Assembly (NCBI GenBank): GCA_002416505.1
Contig: DIAM01000015.1
Location: 1-30,304 of the forward strand
DNA from: Gammaproteobacteria bacterium UBA5078
GTDB taxonomy: Bacteria; Pseudomonadota; Gammaproteobacteria; Pseudomonadales; Pseudohongiellaceae
Length of the DNA: 30,304 nt
Direction: 5' to 3'
Positions 6,763 through 15,651 of this stretch are shown here, in pieces. The notes below the pieces were generated by a model, which made no database searches, had not been told where the DNA came from, and saw only the letters and a program-made list of their open reading frames with translations. Each line of letters begins with the position of its first letter. Position 1 is the stretch's first letter. The translations under genes were made by a program, and so were the position numbers.

Positions 6763-6820
6763 GCGCAGCACCTGATATTGGCGGCGTTGGCCGCGAAACA
6801 GGACTATGCGGGGAATTTCG

Positions 6821-7411
6821 ATGTCATCACGTGCAGCAACAGTAGAACGAAACACCAAGGAAACCCAGATCAAGGTCTCTGTGAATCTCGACGGTAGCGG
6901 CGAGCTCCAGGTGGATACAGGGCTGCCTTTCCTCGACCATATGCTAGACCAGGTAGCGCGTCATGGCCTGATCGACATCAGCGTCAAGGCGGTGGGCGAT
7001 TTGCATATTGACGCACACCACACGGTGGAAGACCTTGGTATTACCCTCGGCATGGCCTTTAATAAGGCGCTAGACCGCACGGGTATTCGCCGCTATGGAC
7101 ACGCCTATGTGCCCTTGGACGAGGCGCTGTCTCGTGTCGTCATCGATTTCTCTGGTCGCCCCGGTCTCGAATATCACATCCCGTTCACCCGTGGCGCTGT
7201 AGGTGGCTTCGACGTGGACCTGTTTCATGAGTTCTTCCAGGGTTTCGTGAATCACGCACTCGTCACGCTGCATATCGATAATCTGCGCGGCGTGAACTCG
7301 CATCATCAGATCGAAACCGTATTCAAAGCATTCGGGCGCGCGCTGCGCATGGCGATCGAGATCGATCCCCGCGCCAGCAACGTCATTCCTTCGACCAAGG
7401 GCGCTCTTTAG
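6821..7411 (+). CDS. hisB: Imidazoleglycerol-phosphate dehydratase HisB
   Basis: HisB converts imidazole glycerol phosphate to imidazole acetol phosphate, the sixth step of histidine biosynthesis. The 196-aa product is the monofunctional form; there is no N-terminal phosphatase domain as in E. coli HisB. The two metal-binding motifs DAHHTVEDLG and NSHHQIET are intact, and LPFLDHMLDQ and PLDEALSRVVID are typical. I chose ATG 6821 over the in-frame ATG 6806 because GGGGA lies 6 nt upstream and the resulting N-terminus (MSSRAATVERNT) has the normal family length. It is the first gene of hisB-hisH-hisA-hisF, with short gaps between genes. Confidence 0.96.
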   Translation: MSSRAATVERNTKETQIKVSVNLDGSGELQVDTGLPFLDHMLDQVARHGLIDISVKAVGDLHIDAHHTVEDLGITLGMAFNKALDRTGIRRYGHAYVPLDEALSRVVIDFSGRPGLEYHIPFTRGAVGGFDVDLFHEFFQGFVNHALVTLHIDNLRGVNSHHQIETVFKAFGRALRMAIEIDPRASNVIPSTKGAL

Positions 7412-7446
7412 CGGCGCCTTCGTTAGCGTATTCTCAGGTTAGTACT

Positions 7447-8112
7447 ATGAATAAAGTGGCCGTCATCGATTATGGGATGGGCAATCTGCATTCCGTGGCG
7501 AAAGCCTTAGAGCACTGCGGCAAGAACGTGTCTGTCACCGTGAGCAGCGATGCCAAGACGATCCTCGCGGCTGACCGCGTGATCTTCCCAGGCGTCGGCG
7601 CCATACGCGATTGCATGGCGGAGATTCGCCGCCTCGGCATCGATGAGATCGTCGCCGAAGTCATTCAGACGAAACCTCTGCTTGGCATCTGCGTAGGCAT
7701 GCAGGCCTTGATGGAGAGTAGCCAAGAGAATGGCGGCGTGGATTGTCTAGGCCTCGTAAAGGGGCAGGTCAAACTGTTTGCGAATGGGCAGGTGGATGGC
7801 AAACCCGTGCTGCGCGAGAGCGATGGCGAGGCGCTGAAGGTGCCGCATATGGGTTGGAATATCGTGCAACAGACCAGCGCTCATCCACTGTGGGCTGGCA
7901 TCGCGGACGGCACGCGTTTCTACTTCGTGCATAGCTATTATATTACGCTCGACCCTAGCGAGACTGCGGCGGGCATGACCCACTACGGCGTCGACTTCGC
8001 CGCGGCCCTGAGCAAGGGTAATGTGTTCGCCGTGCAGTTCCACCCTGAGAAGAGCCAGCACGGTGGCCTGCAATTATTGAGTAACTTCCTCGCCTGGAAT
8101 GGCGAGAGTTAA
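7447..8112 (+). CDS. hisH: Imidazole glycerol phosphate synthase, glutaminase subunit HisH
   Basis: HisH is the class I glutamine amidotransferase subunit that supplies ammonia to HisF. The 221-aa protein carries the catalytic triad: Cys82 in LLGICVGMQAL, His199 and Glu201 in VQFHPEKS. The N-terminal VIDYGMGNLHSV and the oxyanion-region motif PGVGA are typical. It starts 35 bp after hisB, with an AGG-type ribosome site. Its partner hisF is two genes downstream, so all parts of the synthase are made from one transcript. Confidence 0.97.
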   Translation: MNKVAVIDYGMGNLHSVAKALEHCGKNVSVTVSSDAKTILAADRVIFPGVGAIRDCMAEIRRLGIDEIVAEVIQTKPLLGICVGMQALMESSQENGGVDCLGLVKGQVKLFANGQVDGKPVLRESDGEALKVPHMGWNIVQQTSAHPLWAGIADGTRFYFVHSYYITLDPSETAAGMTHYGVDFAAALSKGNVFAVQFHPEKSQHGGLQLLSNFLAWNGES

Positions 8113-8145
8113 AATTCTTAGTTTTAGACGATAAGGTTTAGTTTC

Positions 8146-8895
8146 ATGTTGGTAATCCCCGCAATCGACTTAAAAGACGGACAATGCGTACGCCTCAAGC
8201 AAGGCCGCATGGAAGACTCGACGGTGTTCTCCGACGACCCAGTTAAGACGGCCGGTCACTGGTTGGAGCAGGGCGCTCGCAGATTGCATCTGGTCGACTT
8301 GAATGGCGCCTTCGCGGGCACGCCGGTCAACGGCGAGGTGGTGCAGGCGATTGCGAAAGCCTATCCGCATTTGCCACTACAGATCGGCGGTGGCATACGC
8401 GATCTGGCGACCATCGAGCGCTACCTAAACGTGGGCGTGAGTTTCGTCATCATCGGCACGCAAGCGGTGAAGGACCCGGCGTTCGTCGCCCAGGCCTGCA
8501 AGGCATTCCCCGGCAAGATTATCGTAGGGCTGGATGCGGCAGAGGGCATGGTGGCCACCGAAGGCTGGGCCAAGGTGTCCGATGTGCATGTGATCGATCT
8601 GGCCAAGCGTTTCGCCGACGATGGTGTCGAGGCAATTATTTATACCGACATCGCCCGCGATGGCATGATGCAGGGCGTCAACGTGCCCGCCACTGTCGCG
8701 CTGGCCGAGGCGACGCGCATCCCGGTGATCGCCTCCGGTGGCGTTAGCCGCATCGAAGACATTCATGCCTTGATGGCGGTCGCCAAGACCGCCACTGGCG
8801 GTGGGATAATGGGCGCCATTACTGGCCGCGCTATCTATGAGGGCGCGCTGGATTTGGCGCAGGCGCAACGTTACTGCGACGAGAGCGGGAGCTAA
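8146..8895 (+). CDS. hisA: Phosphoribosylformimino-AICAR-P isomerase HisA
   Basis: HisA performs the Amadori-type isomerisation of ProFAR to PRFAR, the substrate of HisF/HisH. The 249-aa (beta/alpha)8 barrel has the two catalytic aspartates: Asp8 in IPAIDLKDG and Asp130 in IVGLDA. Phosphate-binding glycines are seen in QIGGGIRD and IASGGVS, in the half-barrel repeat shared with HisF. It sits 33 bp after hisH and 3 bp before hisF, whose ribosome site (GGGAG) lies in the end of hisA. Confidence 0.97.
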   Translation: MLVIPAIDLKDGQCVRLKQGRMEDSTVFSDDPVKTAGHWLEQGARRLHLVDLNGAFAGTPVNGEVVQAIAKAYPHLPLQIGGGIRDLATIERYLNVGVSFVIIGTQAVKDPAFVAQACKAFPGKIIVGLDAAEGMVATEGWAKVSDVHVIDLAKRFADDGVEAIIYTDIARDGMMQGVNVPATVALAEATRIPVIASGGVSRIEDIHALMAVAKTATGGGIMGAITGRAIYEGALDLAQAQRYCDESGS

Positions 8896-8898
8896 ACA

Positions 8899-9672
8899 AT
8901 GGCATTGGCCAAACGCATCATTCCCTGTCTGGATTGCGACAAGGGGCGAGTAGTGAAGGGCGTAAAATTCCTCGACATTCGTGACGCGGGAGACCCCGTG
9001 GAGATCTCGAAGCGCTACAGCGATGCCGGTGCCGACGAGATTACCTTTCTCGATATCACCGCCAGCCACGAGGGCCGCGAGACCACCGTGCACACGGTAG
9101 AGTCCATCGCAGGGCAGGTATTCATTCCGCTCACCGTTGGGGGTGGCATCCGCACGCTCGAGGATATTCGCACCATGCTCAACGCGGGCGCGGACAAGGT
9201 CGCCATCAACACGGCGGCGGTTTTCAACCCGGAATTCGTGCGTGAGGCTGCGGCGCGTTTCGGCTCGCAGTGTATCGTCTTGGCGATGGATGCGAAGAGG
9301 GTGAGTGCGCAGGGTCAGAGCGATCGCTGGGAGATATTCACCCACGGCGGCCGCAAGGCCACGGGCATCGATGCCATCGAGTGGGCCAAGCGCATGGTGG
9401 CGTTCGGCGCCGGCGAATTGCTGTTAACCAGCATGGACCGCGACGGCACCAAGAGTGGTTTCGATCTCGCGCTCAACCGCGCGGTAAGCGATAGCGTCAG
9501 TGTGCCCATTATCGCCTCGGGCGGCGTGGGCTCCCTGCAGCATCTGGTCGATGGTGTGGTCGAGGGGCATGCGGATGCGGTGCTAGCGGCGAGTATCTTT
9601 CACTTCGGGGAATTTACAATAGAGCAGGCCAAGCAGTATATGGCCGAGCAAGGCATCACCATGCGGCTGTAG
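8899..9672 (+). CDS. hisF: Imidazole glycerol phosphate synthase, cyclase subunit HisF
   Basis: HisF uses ammonia from HisH to convert PRFAR into imidazole glycerol phosphate and AICAR. The 257-aa (beta/alpha)8 barrel shows the catalytic Asp12 (IIPCLDCDKGRVVKG) and Asp131 (VLAMDAKR), plus phosphate-binding TVGGGIRT and IASGGVGS. The second barrel half is marked by TSMDRDGTKSG. It is the last gene of the his operon. Its final 17 bp overlap the 3' end of the convergent yibQ gene, leaving no room for a conventional terminator between them. Confidence 0.97.
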   Translation: MALAKRIIPCLDCDKGRVVKGVKFLDIRDAGDPVEISKRYSDAGADEITFLDITASHEGRETTVHTVESIAGQVFIPLTVGGGIRTLEDIRTMLNAGADKVAINTAAVFNPEFVREAAARFGSQCIVLAMDAKRVSAQGQSDRWEIFTHGGRKATGIDAIEWAKRMVAFGAGELLLTSMDRDGTKSGFDLALNRAVSDSVSVPIIASGGVGSLQHLVDGVVEGHADAVLAASIFHFGEFTIEQAKQYMAEQGITMRL

Positions 9673-10768
9673 CACTGCGCTGCAACTCGATCATCTGCGA
9701 TGCCGTAATCAACTCTATGCCCTGTTCCTCTAATAGAGGCAGGGCCTGCTCTAAATAGGCCAGTGTCTCTTTATAGGGGTGGCCGATACCCACGGCGACG
9801 CCTTTCTCTCGGGCCATCTTCAGTAATTTTTTGAACTCACGATCTATATCTTCATGGGCTTGCACATTGTCGAGGAAGACGTTGCGCGTCATGGTGGGAA
9901 TCTGTTGATCTCTAGCCATCTTGCCGGCCACGCTCTTGGCAGTGGTGTAGCTGTCCACAAAATATAACTCGCGGGCTTTGAGCACTTCCATCACCCACTG
10001 CATCGGCATGGTCATCTCGGTGAGCGCGCTGCCCATGTGATTATTGACACCTTGAAGATGCGGGACGGCGTCGATGTCGTCGTTGAGCGTCGCAACAAAC
10101 ACTTCCTTGCTCAGCTCTGGGGTGAGTGCGCCTGGCCCTAGGGGCATGTTGGCGAGGTTGCTCATCGGCGCATGCAGCATGATCTCTTTGCCCTGTTTAT
10201 GGGCAAGCTCGGCCAACTCTTTGCCATGGGGCGTATGCGGGAGCACTGCGAAAGTGACGGCACCGTGCAGGGCGATCGCCTGCTCGCCAAGCGCGGCGCT
10301 GTAGCCGATATCGTCGATGATTAGACTGATGCTCGGCCGTCGTGGCATGACGAAGGCAGTCTCAAGGGCTGGGCTTGGAATGAGGACGACTGCGTCCTCG
10401 TGGAACGGCAAGGGGCCGGGCGCGTCCGTCGGCGCACCGCCCGGCTGGGGTTCTGGGGCGCTGCCGACTTCGCTAGCGCTAGCGGGCGTGGCCTCGACTT
10501 CTAACTCTAGCGGGGCAGGGGGCACTCTTTCTATGGCGTTCTCGATAACGGGCGTCTGCTCGGGCGTTTGCGCGCGATCCGGTCCGCTCAGCAATAGTAT
10601 GAGTGGCATGCCAATCATGCCGATCACGACCATGCTGAGAGGGCGCGGATTCTTCTTGATAGCCTCTAAGAAAGGGTCCTGGTATTTAGGTTCTTTCTTA
10701 AAGGGTAGAGGCCCTGTTTCGTTCTGGTTCACTGTTCGATCTGCTTTCTCGTTATTGGGCTCTAGCAT
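9656..10768 (-). CDS. yibQ: Divergent polysaccharide deacetylase family protein (YibQ-like)
   Basis: A 370-aa protein with an N-terminal cytoplasmic stretch, one membrane segment (about 44-60, LSMVVIGMIGMPLILLL), a Pro/Ala/Glu-rich linker (about 65-140) and a periplasmic divergent polysaccharide-deacetylase domain from about 145 on. Domain marks are SLIIDDIGYS (148-157), VTFAVLPHTPHGKELA, IMLHAPMSN, VNNHMGS and VGIGHPYKETL. The catalytic chemistry of this family is not well established. The ATG at 10768 lies inside the 3' end of ctpA (17-bp overlap), suggesting translational coupling, and the gene ends overlapping hisF from the opposite strand. Its place after gpmI-envC-ctpA matches the common gammaproteobacterial order and suggests a cell-envelope role. 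Confidence 0.88.
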   Translation of the reverse strand: MLEPNNEKADRTVNQNETGPLPFKKEPKYQDPFLEAIKKNPRPLSMVVIGMIGMPLILLLSGPDRAQTPEQTPVIENAIERVPPAPLELEVEATPASASEVGSAPEPQPGGAPTDAPGPLPFHEDAVVLIPSPALETAFVMPRRPSISLIIDDIGYSAALGEQAIALHGAVTFAVLPHTPHGKELAELAHKQGKEIMLHAPMSNLANMPLGPGALTPELSKEVFVATLNDDIDAVPHLQGVNNHMGSALTEMTMPMQWVMEVLKARELYFVDSYTTAKSVAGKMARDQQIPTMTRNVFLDNVQAHEDIDREFKKLLKMAREKGVAVGIGHPYKETLAYLEQALPLLEEQGIELITASQMIELQRSATAAW

Positions 10769-12101
10769 CGGTAATACGCGTGCTTAGATTGCGCTTCTTA
10801 TTGCGCGCAGAGTCGAGGATGTTCAAGCCGCGCAATAGCGTGAGTGCCTCTTGCAACTGATAGTCGTTGAGCACTACACGCTCGGCCGTCACGGTCGGTT
10901 CGCGCACGATGTCATCGAGGTCGTTGCCATTGCGTAGGTGCCCCTCGAGATCCGCCTCGGTATAACCGGAGCGGCCTGTCGCGCGGGTCACCAATGCCTC
11001 TTCCACTTCGATATCGGGCTTAATGCCCTGCGCTTGAATGGAGCGGCCATCGGGGGTGAAATACAGGGAGGTAGTGAGTTTGATGGCGCGGTTCTCCGCG
11101 ATCGGCATCACGCTCTGCACGGAGCCCTTGCCGAAGCTGCGCGTGCCCATGATGACGGCACGGCCATGATCTTGCAGGGCGCCCGAGACGATCTCGGCCG
11201 CAGAGGCGGTGCCGGAGTTGATCAGTACCACCAGTGGCACGCCGTTGCTTGGGTCCTGGGCGTCGGCGAAGAATTCCATCTGCACCTCGTTATCGCGGCC
11301 CTGGGTATAGACGATCTTGCCCTCGGTTATGAAGGCGTCCACGACCTGCACGGAAGCCTGCAGAATGCCGCCGGGATTATTGCGTAGGTCTAATACTAGG
11401 CCTTTTAGGTCGGGTGTCGCCTCGCGAATCTCCGCTAAGGCCTCTTCAACCTCGGTACCGGTGTTCACTTTGAACTGAGAGATGCGCAGGTATTCATAGC
11501 CTGGCTCCAGCTCGCGGTGGCGCACGCTGGCCACGGCAATGACATCGCGGGTGAGGGTGAACTCTAGGGGTTCCGGTACGCCCTCGCGCATGATGCCGAT
11601 ATCGATCGTGGTGCCAATCTCGCCGCGCATCATATTGATCGCGTCGTTAATGGGCATCTCGCGCAGGGGCTTGCCGTCGAGCTCGATGATCAAATCGCCA
11701 GGCAGGATGCCAGCGCGCGAGGCCGGCGAGTCGTCGATGGGGGAGATGATCTTGATGTAGCCGTCTTGTTCGCCGATCTCGATGCCGAGGCCGCCGAACT
11801 GACCCTGGGTGTTCTCTTGCAGGGAGTCGTACTCCTCGCCCGCCAGATAGGCCGAGTGTGGGTCAAGTCCCGAGAGCATCCCCTTGATGGCGTACTCGAT
11901 GAGCGTCTTGTCATCGATGTCGCGGACATAGGAGTTACGGATATTGTCGAACGCCTCGGCGAAGATGCGCACTTCCTCGAAGGGCAGGGGTAGCGGCTCT
12001 TCTGGGCTGGGGGTTTGTGCATAGCTAGTGGCGCTTAGAGCGCTGCAGAGCAGGCCAACACAAAAACGCTTCGTTGGGATCTTCTGCAAAAACATATTCA
12101 T
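10752..12101 (-). CDS. ctpA: S41 carboxyl-terminal processing protease CtpA
   Basis: A 449-aa periplasmic serine protease of family S41. Residues 1-28 are a signal peptide with cleavage expected after SYA. A PDZ domain follows (about 100-175, QFGGLGIEIG ... DSPASRAGILPGD), then the protease core with LVLDLRNNPGGIL. The Ser-Lys dyad is Ser300 in SGTASAAEI and Lys325 in RSFGKGSVQ. In related bacteria CtpA-type proteases degrade cell-wall hydrolases, which fits its place directly downstream of envC. The start is supported by a strong GGAGG site 7 nt upstream of the ATG. The preceding 103-bp gap is the largest in this operon and includes the palindrome CCCTTAAGGG (12125-12134); I could not assign a firm promoter there. 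Confidence 0.95.
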   Translation of the reverse strand: MNMFLQKIPTKRFCVGLLCSALSATSYAQTPSPEEPLPLPFEEVRIFAEAFDNIRNSYVRDIDDKTLIEYAIKGMLSGLDPHSAYLAGEEYDSLQENTQGQFGGLGIEIGEQDGYIKIISPIDDSPASRAGILPGDLIIELDGKPLREMPINDAINMMRGEIGTTIDIGIMREGVPEPLEFTLTRDVIAVASVRHRELEPGYEYLRISQFKVNTGTEVEEALAEIREATPDLKGLVLDLRNNPGGILQASVQVVDAFITEGKIVYTQGRDNEVQMEFFADAQDPSNGVPLVVLINSGTASAAEIVSGALQDHGRAVIMGTRSFGKGSVQSVMPIAENRAIKLTTSLYFTPDGRSIQAQGIKPDIEVEEALVTRATGRSGYTEADLEGHLRNGNDLDDIVREPTVTAERVVLNDYQLQEALTLLRGLNILDSARNKKRNLSTRITDARAQ

Positions 12102-12204
12102 GACAAACCTCCGAACTCAACCAACCCTTAAGGGGCAATAATCTCAATGCACCGAGCATAGCATGCAACTGTCCTGCGCCTACAATGGCCCAGTGATTTT
12201 CCTG

Positions 12205-13389
12205 CTAGAGAGCCTCGCACCACAGCGCAGGGTCTTGGGCCTGGCCGTTGTGGCGAATTTCGAAATAAATGCCGGGGTTCCCCGTGCCGCCGTTCTCGCC
12301 CGACCTAGCCAAGGCCTCGCCGCGGTTCACCCAGTCGCCCTTGCGTTTCACTAGGCTCTGATTGTTCGCGTAGAGGCTCAAATAGCCTTCGCCGTGATCG
12401 ACCACCACGAGCAGGCCCGAGCCGCGCAGCCAGTCGGCGAACACGACCCGGCCAGGGTGTACTGCGCGCACCGGCGAGCCGGTCTCTGCGCCCATGACGA
12501 TGCCGGCCCGATGCAAGTTGCCGTCGCTATAGGCAGCGCCGAAGCGATTGAGCGCCGTGCCGGCCACGGGCCAAGGCAGCTTGCCGCGCGCCTGTGCGAA
12601 AGGGGTCAGTTGTTCTGGTGGTGGAATACTGGCGATGGCTTCCTGGATTTTCGCAATCAGGGCCTCTAAACGACCGCGATCCTCGCTAAGTTGTTGCAAC
12701 TCGCCGCTGCGCGTCGCGATGTCGTCCTTGAGTGCGATCAATAGCGTATTGCGTTGCGCCTGTTCCGCATCCAGAGAATCCAATTGTGCTTGCAGCTGCG
12801 TCTGCGCCGCATCGCGCTCGCGCGAGGCGGCCTCGATCTGCGTGCGCGTGGTCAGTAGCGCGCTCAGGGTCTCACGGAACTGTTGCACCCTCTCGAGGCG
12901 TTGGCGATTAAAACGCTCGTAGTAATTGAGCATGCGTGCACTGCGCGCTGGGTCTTGTTGATTCAACAGGAGTTTGAGGTAGGGTTCTTGGCCGCTCACA
13001 TAGGCGGCGCGCACGGCCTGTTCGATTAGGGCTTCCTGCGCCGACTTGTCCAGCTCCAGTGCGGCGCTGTGCTGGCTTAGGGTGCTCAGCTGTGCCTGCA
13101 GGCCGGTGATGGCGGCGCGATTCTGCGTCACCTGCGCGCTGAGCCTGTCGATCTCCTGGGTGTTCTCGCGCAGCTGAGTCTCGAGTGCGCTGCGATTGTT
13201 GGCGGCGGAGTTTAGCCAGGTCTCGATGTCGGCTATCGCGGCATTGAGCTGGGCCAGTTGCGCCTCGGGCGCGGCTTGTTGGGCCGGCGCACCCTGAGCG
13301 CTTAGCAGGAGTAAGGCGCACAGCAGCGCCGCGGGGAAAGCGCGGCGGTCTCGTCTTGCTGTGTGTGGCCCTGTCCTGCTCGCGTTCAC
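12205..13389 (-). CDS. envC: Murein hydrolase activator EnvC
   Basis: EnvC-type proteins sit in the periplasm at the division site and activate amidases that split septal peptidoglycan. The 394-aa product starts with GTG immediately after the gpmI stop (no gap). Residues 1-36 are a signal peptide (cleavage after APA). A long Gln/Ala/Leu-rich coiled coil runs to about 260. The C-terminal ~120 residues are a LytM (M23) domain that is degenerate: the HxH position reads IYFEIRHNG and the HxxxD position LHRAGIVM, so zinc ligands are missing as in E. coli EnvC. The motif VVFADWLRGSGLLVVVDHG is characteristic. It is therefore an activator rather than a peptidase. CtpA downstream may control turnover of such factors. 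Confidence 0.93.
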   Translation of the reverse strand: MNASRTGPHTARRDRRAFPAALLCALLLLSAQGAPAQQAAPEAQLAQLNAAIADIETWLNSAANNRSALETQLRENTQEIDRLSAQVTQNRAAITGLQAQLSTLSQHSAALELDKSAQEALIEQAVRAAYVSGQEPYLKLLLNQQDPARSARMLNYYERFNRQRLERVQQFRETLSALLTTRTQIEAASRERDAAQTQLQAQLDSLDAEQAQRNTLLIALKDDIATRSGELQQLSEDRGRLEALIAKIQEAIASIPPPEQLTPFAQARGKLPWPVAGTALNRFGAAYSDGNLHRAGIVMGAETGSPVRAVHPGRVVFADWLRGSGLLVVVDHGEGYLSLYANNQSLVKRKGDWVNRGEALARSGENGGTGNPGIYFEIRHNGQAQDPALWCEAL

Positions 13390-14970
13390 TTAGCCTTCTT
13401 TGCGCATCAAGGGGGTGCCAGTCATCTCTGGGGGCACCGGCATCTCCATCAATTCCAATAGCGTAGGGGCGATGTCAGACAGGCTGCCGGGCCCGATAAA
13501 TTGCCAGGGCTTGTTGCCGACATAGACCAGTGGCACCGGGCCGTTCGTGTGGGAGGTCAGCGCCTGACCGGAGCTTGGGTCCACCATCTGCTCAACATTG
13601 CCGTGATCGGCGGTAATGAGGCACTGCCCATCGGTCTCCAGGATGGCCTGTTCGATGCGCCCTAGACAGGCGTCCAGCGTCTCGACGGCCTTGATGGCGG
13701 CCTCGAAACTGCCGGTGTGGCCGACCATGTCGCCATTGGCGTAGTTGCATACGATGGCGTCATAGCTGCCGGAGCGAATCGCCGCCACGAGTTTGTCAGT
13801 GACCTCCGCGGCGCTCATCTCTGGCTGCAGGTCGTAGGTCGCTACCTGTGGCGAGGGGATTAGCTCGCGGGTCTCCCCTTCGAACTCTTTCTCCCTGCCG
13901 CCGCTGAAGAAGAAGGTCACGTGGGCGTATTTCTCGGTCTCGGCAATGCGCAGCTGTGTCTTGTGCTCATTGGCCAAATACTCGCCCAAGACATTGTCCA
14001 TGGGCTGGGGAGGGTATGCGCAGACCACGTCGATGTCCGCGGCATACTCGGTCAGCGTCACGAAGTCGCCTAGCTCGCGTTGATGGGCGCGCGTGAAGCC
14101 GCTGAATTGCTTGTCGTTGATCGCCCGGGTTAGCTCTCTGGCGCGGTCGGAGCGGAAATTCATATAGATCAGCGTGTCGCCATCCTCGATATGCACCGGC
14201 GACTCTTGTTCGGGCGCAATCACGGTGGCTTTGACGAACTCGTCGTCTTCGTCGCGCGCATAGGCCGCTGCCAATGCCTCTTCGACACTCGCGTAGCGAT
14301 ACTCGGCCTGCGCCCCCATGACGAGGTTATAGGCCTGCTCTACACGGTCCCAGCGATTGTCGCGGTCCATCGCGAAGTAACGGCCCACGATGGATACGAT
14401 GCGGCCACAGCCTGTGTCCTGCAGGGCTTTCTCGGCGCGCTGCAAGGAGGCCAGTGCGCTGCGCGGTGGCGTGTCGCGACCATCGAGGAACGCGTGCAAG
14501 TAGATGTGTTCGGCGCCGCGTTGCTCTGCCAATTCGATCATCGCGAGAATCTGTTCTTCACTGCTGTGTATGCCGCCTGGGGACAGGAGTCCCATGATGT
14601 GCACGGCCTTGTCTACCATGATGGCCTTGTCGACGGCGTCCACTAGTGGCTCGTTCAGGTAGAAGGTGCCGTCTTCGATGGCCTTATCGATGCGCGTTAG
14701 GTTCTGATACACCACACGCCCGGCGCCGAGATTCATGTGGCCCACTTCCGAATTACCCATCTGTCCCTTGGGCAAGCCAACCTCGACCCCTGATGTCTTA
14801 ATCAGCGTATGGGGGCAGGTGCCCCAGAGTCTGTCCCAGACTGGCGTGTTTGCGGCGCTAATTGCGTTGTATTCGGTCTCTTCTCGGTATCCCCAGCCAT
14901 CGAGAATGAGTAGAAGGGCGGATTTCTTGGCGGGAATATTTCCTGTGGGACTAGCAGTACTTGCGCTCAT
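13390..14970 (-). CDS. gpmI: 2,3-bisphosphoglycerate-independent phosphoglycerate mutase GpmI
   Basis: GpmI interconverts 3- and 2-phosphoglycerate in glycolysis and gluconeogenesis using two Mn ions. From ATG 14970 the product is 526 aa. Asp24 in LLILDGWGYREE is a metal ligand and Ser74 in GQMGNSEVGHMN is the phosphoserine nucleophile. Further marks are HAFLDGRDTPP, VVxNYANGDMVGHTG-type NYANGDMVGHTG and LITADHGNVEQM. A longer frame with a TTG start at 15006 exists, but it has no ribosome site and adds residues not found in the family, so I chose 14970. It is the first gene of gpmI-envC-ctpA-yibQ and is divergent from yibN. Confidence 0.96.
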   Translation of the reverse strand: MSASTASPTGNIPAKKSALLLILDGWGYREETEYNAISAANTPVWDRLWGTCPHTLIKTSGVEVGLPKGQMGNSEVGHMNLGAGRVVYQNLTRIDKAIEDGTFYLNEPLVDAVDKAIMVDKAVHIMGLLSPGGIHSSEEQILAMIELAEQRGAEHIYLHAFLDGRDTPPRSALASLQRAEKALQDTGCGRIVSIVGRYFAMDRDNRWDRVEQAYNLVMGAQAEYRYASVEEALAAAYARDEDDEFVKATVIAPEQESPVHIEDGDTLIYMNFRSDRARELTRAINDKQFSGFTRAHQRELGDFVTLTEYAADIDVVCAYPPQPMDNVLGEYLANEHKTQLRIAETEKYAHVTFFFSGGREKEFEGETRELIPSPQVATYDLQPEMSAAEVTDKLVAAIRSGSYDAIVCNYANGDMVGHTGSFEAAIKAVETLDACLGRIEQAILETDGQCLITADHGNVEQMVDPSSGQALTSHTNGPVPLVYVGNKPWQFIGPGSLSDIAPTLLELMEMPVPPEMTGTPLMRKEG

Positions 14971-15011
14971 AGCGATAGGGATTCCAATTCTTGGTACGTT
15001 CAACAAGGTGC

Positions 15012-15040
15012 GGCGGCGATATTATCTCGGAAACGCCGCC
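15012..15040. promoter_or_regulatory. GC-rich inverted repeat around candidate gpmI -10
   Basis: GGCGGCG (15012-15018) and CGCCGCC (15034-15040) form a 7-bp inverted repeat with a 15-bp centre. On the minus strand the centre contains GATAAT, a 5/6 match to a -10, about 50 bp upstream of the gpmI start. No good -35 is seen. It could be an operator covering the promoter, or a leader hairpin. Confidence 0.3.
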
Positions 15041-15115
15041 TCATAGCGAGACTGTAGAGCAAGGCAAATCGACTAAAAGCAGGCGGGTCTATTTGCCTGA
15101 AGCGGGTTTGAAACT

Positions 15116-15144
15116 TTCTTATGGCGTGCATTGGCGTGTATACT
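15116..15144 (+). promoter_or_regulatory. Candidate yibN-secB promoter
   Basis: A TATACT -10 (15139-15144) lies about 90 bp upstream of yibN, with a weak -35 (TTCTTA) at 17-bp spacing. It is the best sigma-70-like element in the 264-bp divergent region between gpmI and yibN. The assignment is tentative. Confidence 0.35.
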
Positions 15145-15234
15145 GCCTCCCTTTTTTGCAATCATCCTATGTATTGGGGCGTTGCAGCATCACCATGCCG
15201 TTGCTAGCTAGCGCGGTGGAGACCGACTCGAATT

Positions 15235-15651
15235 ATGGCGCAATTTATTGAATTTGTTGGGAATCATTGGATTCTTGCCACGCTTTGGGTCGGGCTGGTC
15301 ATCGCGCTCGTTCTCCATCGCTCGAAAAGCGCTGGAGAGGCGCTCAGTTGTCAGCAGGCGGTGATGTTGATCAATCGCTCCGACGCAGTCTTGCTCGACA
15401 TCCGCGAGAAAAAGGACTTCGATGCCGGCCATATCGTGGACTCTATCCATATTCCCATGAATAAATTGGGCAGCCGGATCGCGGAGTTGGATAAATTCAA
15501 GGCCAAGCCGGTGATCGTTGCCTGTCGTCTGGGACAACAGTCGACGGATGCCGTGAAGATACTGAAAAGCGCGGGATTCGAGAATGTAGTGCGCTTGAGT
15601 GGCGGGATCACCGAATGGCGATCCGATAATTTGCCGCTAGTGCAAAAATAG
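15235..15651 (+). CDS. yibN: Membrane-anchored rhodanese-like protein YibN
   Basis: A 138-aa protein with one N-terminal membrane segment (about 11-28) and a single rhodanese domain (about 36-135). The active-site loop is Cys97 in VACRLGQQS, the CRxGxxS form expected for a functional sulfurtransferase. LLDIREKKDFDAGHI and LSGGITEW are the usual rhodanese marks. Its physiological substrate is not known. In E. coli the order is gpmI-yibN-grxC-secB; here yibN is followed directly by secB with no glutaredoxin gene between. The start at 15235 gives the expected family N-terminus (xxxFIEFVGNHWIL), although the ribosome site is weak. Confidence 0.88.
   Translation: MAQFIEFVGNHWILATLWVGLVIALVLHRSKSAGEALSCQQAVMLINRSDAVLLDIREKKDFDAGHIVDSIHIPMNKLGSRIAELDKFKAKPVIVACRLGQQSTDAVKILKSAGFENVVRLSGGITEWRSDNLPLVQK

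Noticed and set aside
8425..9345. 306-codon minus-strand frame opposite hisA and hisF
   Set aside because: It is antisense to two clear enzymes, with His/Arg-rich composition typical of a shadow frame in GC-rich DNA and no ribosome site or family match.
12908..13321. 137-codon minus-strand frame inside envC
   Set aside because: It overlaps envC in another frame on the same strand; the composition is Arg/Gln-rich and the envC frame has a signal peptide, coiled coil and LytM domain.
14971..15006. N-terminal extension of gpmI from a TTG start
   Set aside because: No ribosome site, and 12 extra residues not seen in the family; ATG 14970 fits better.
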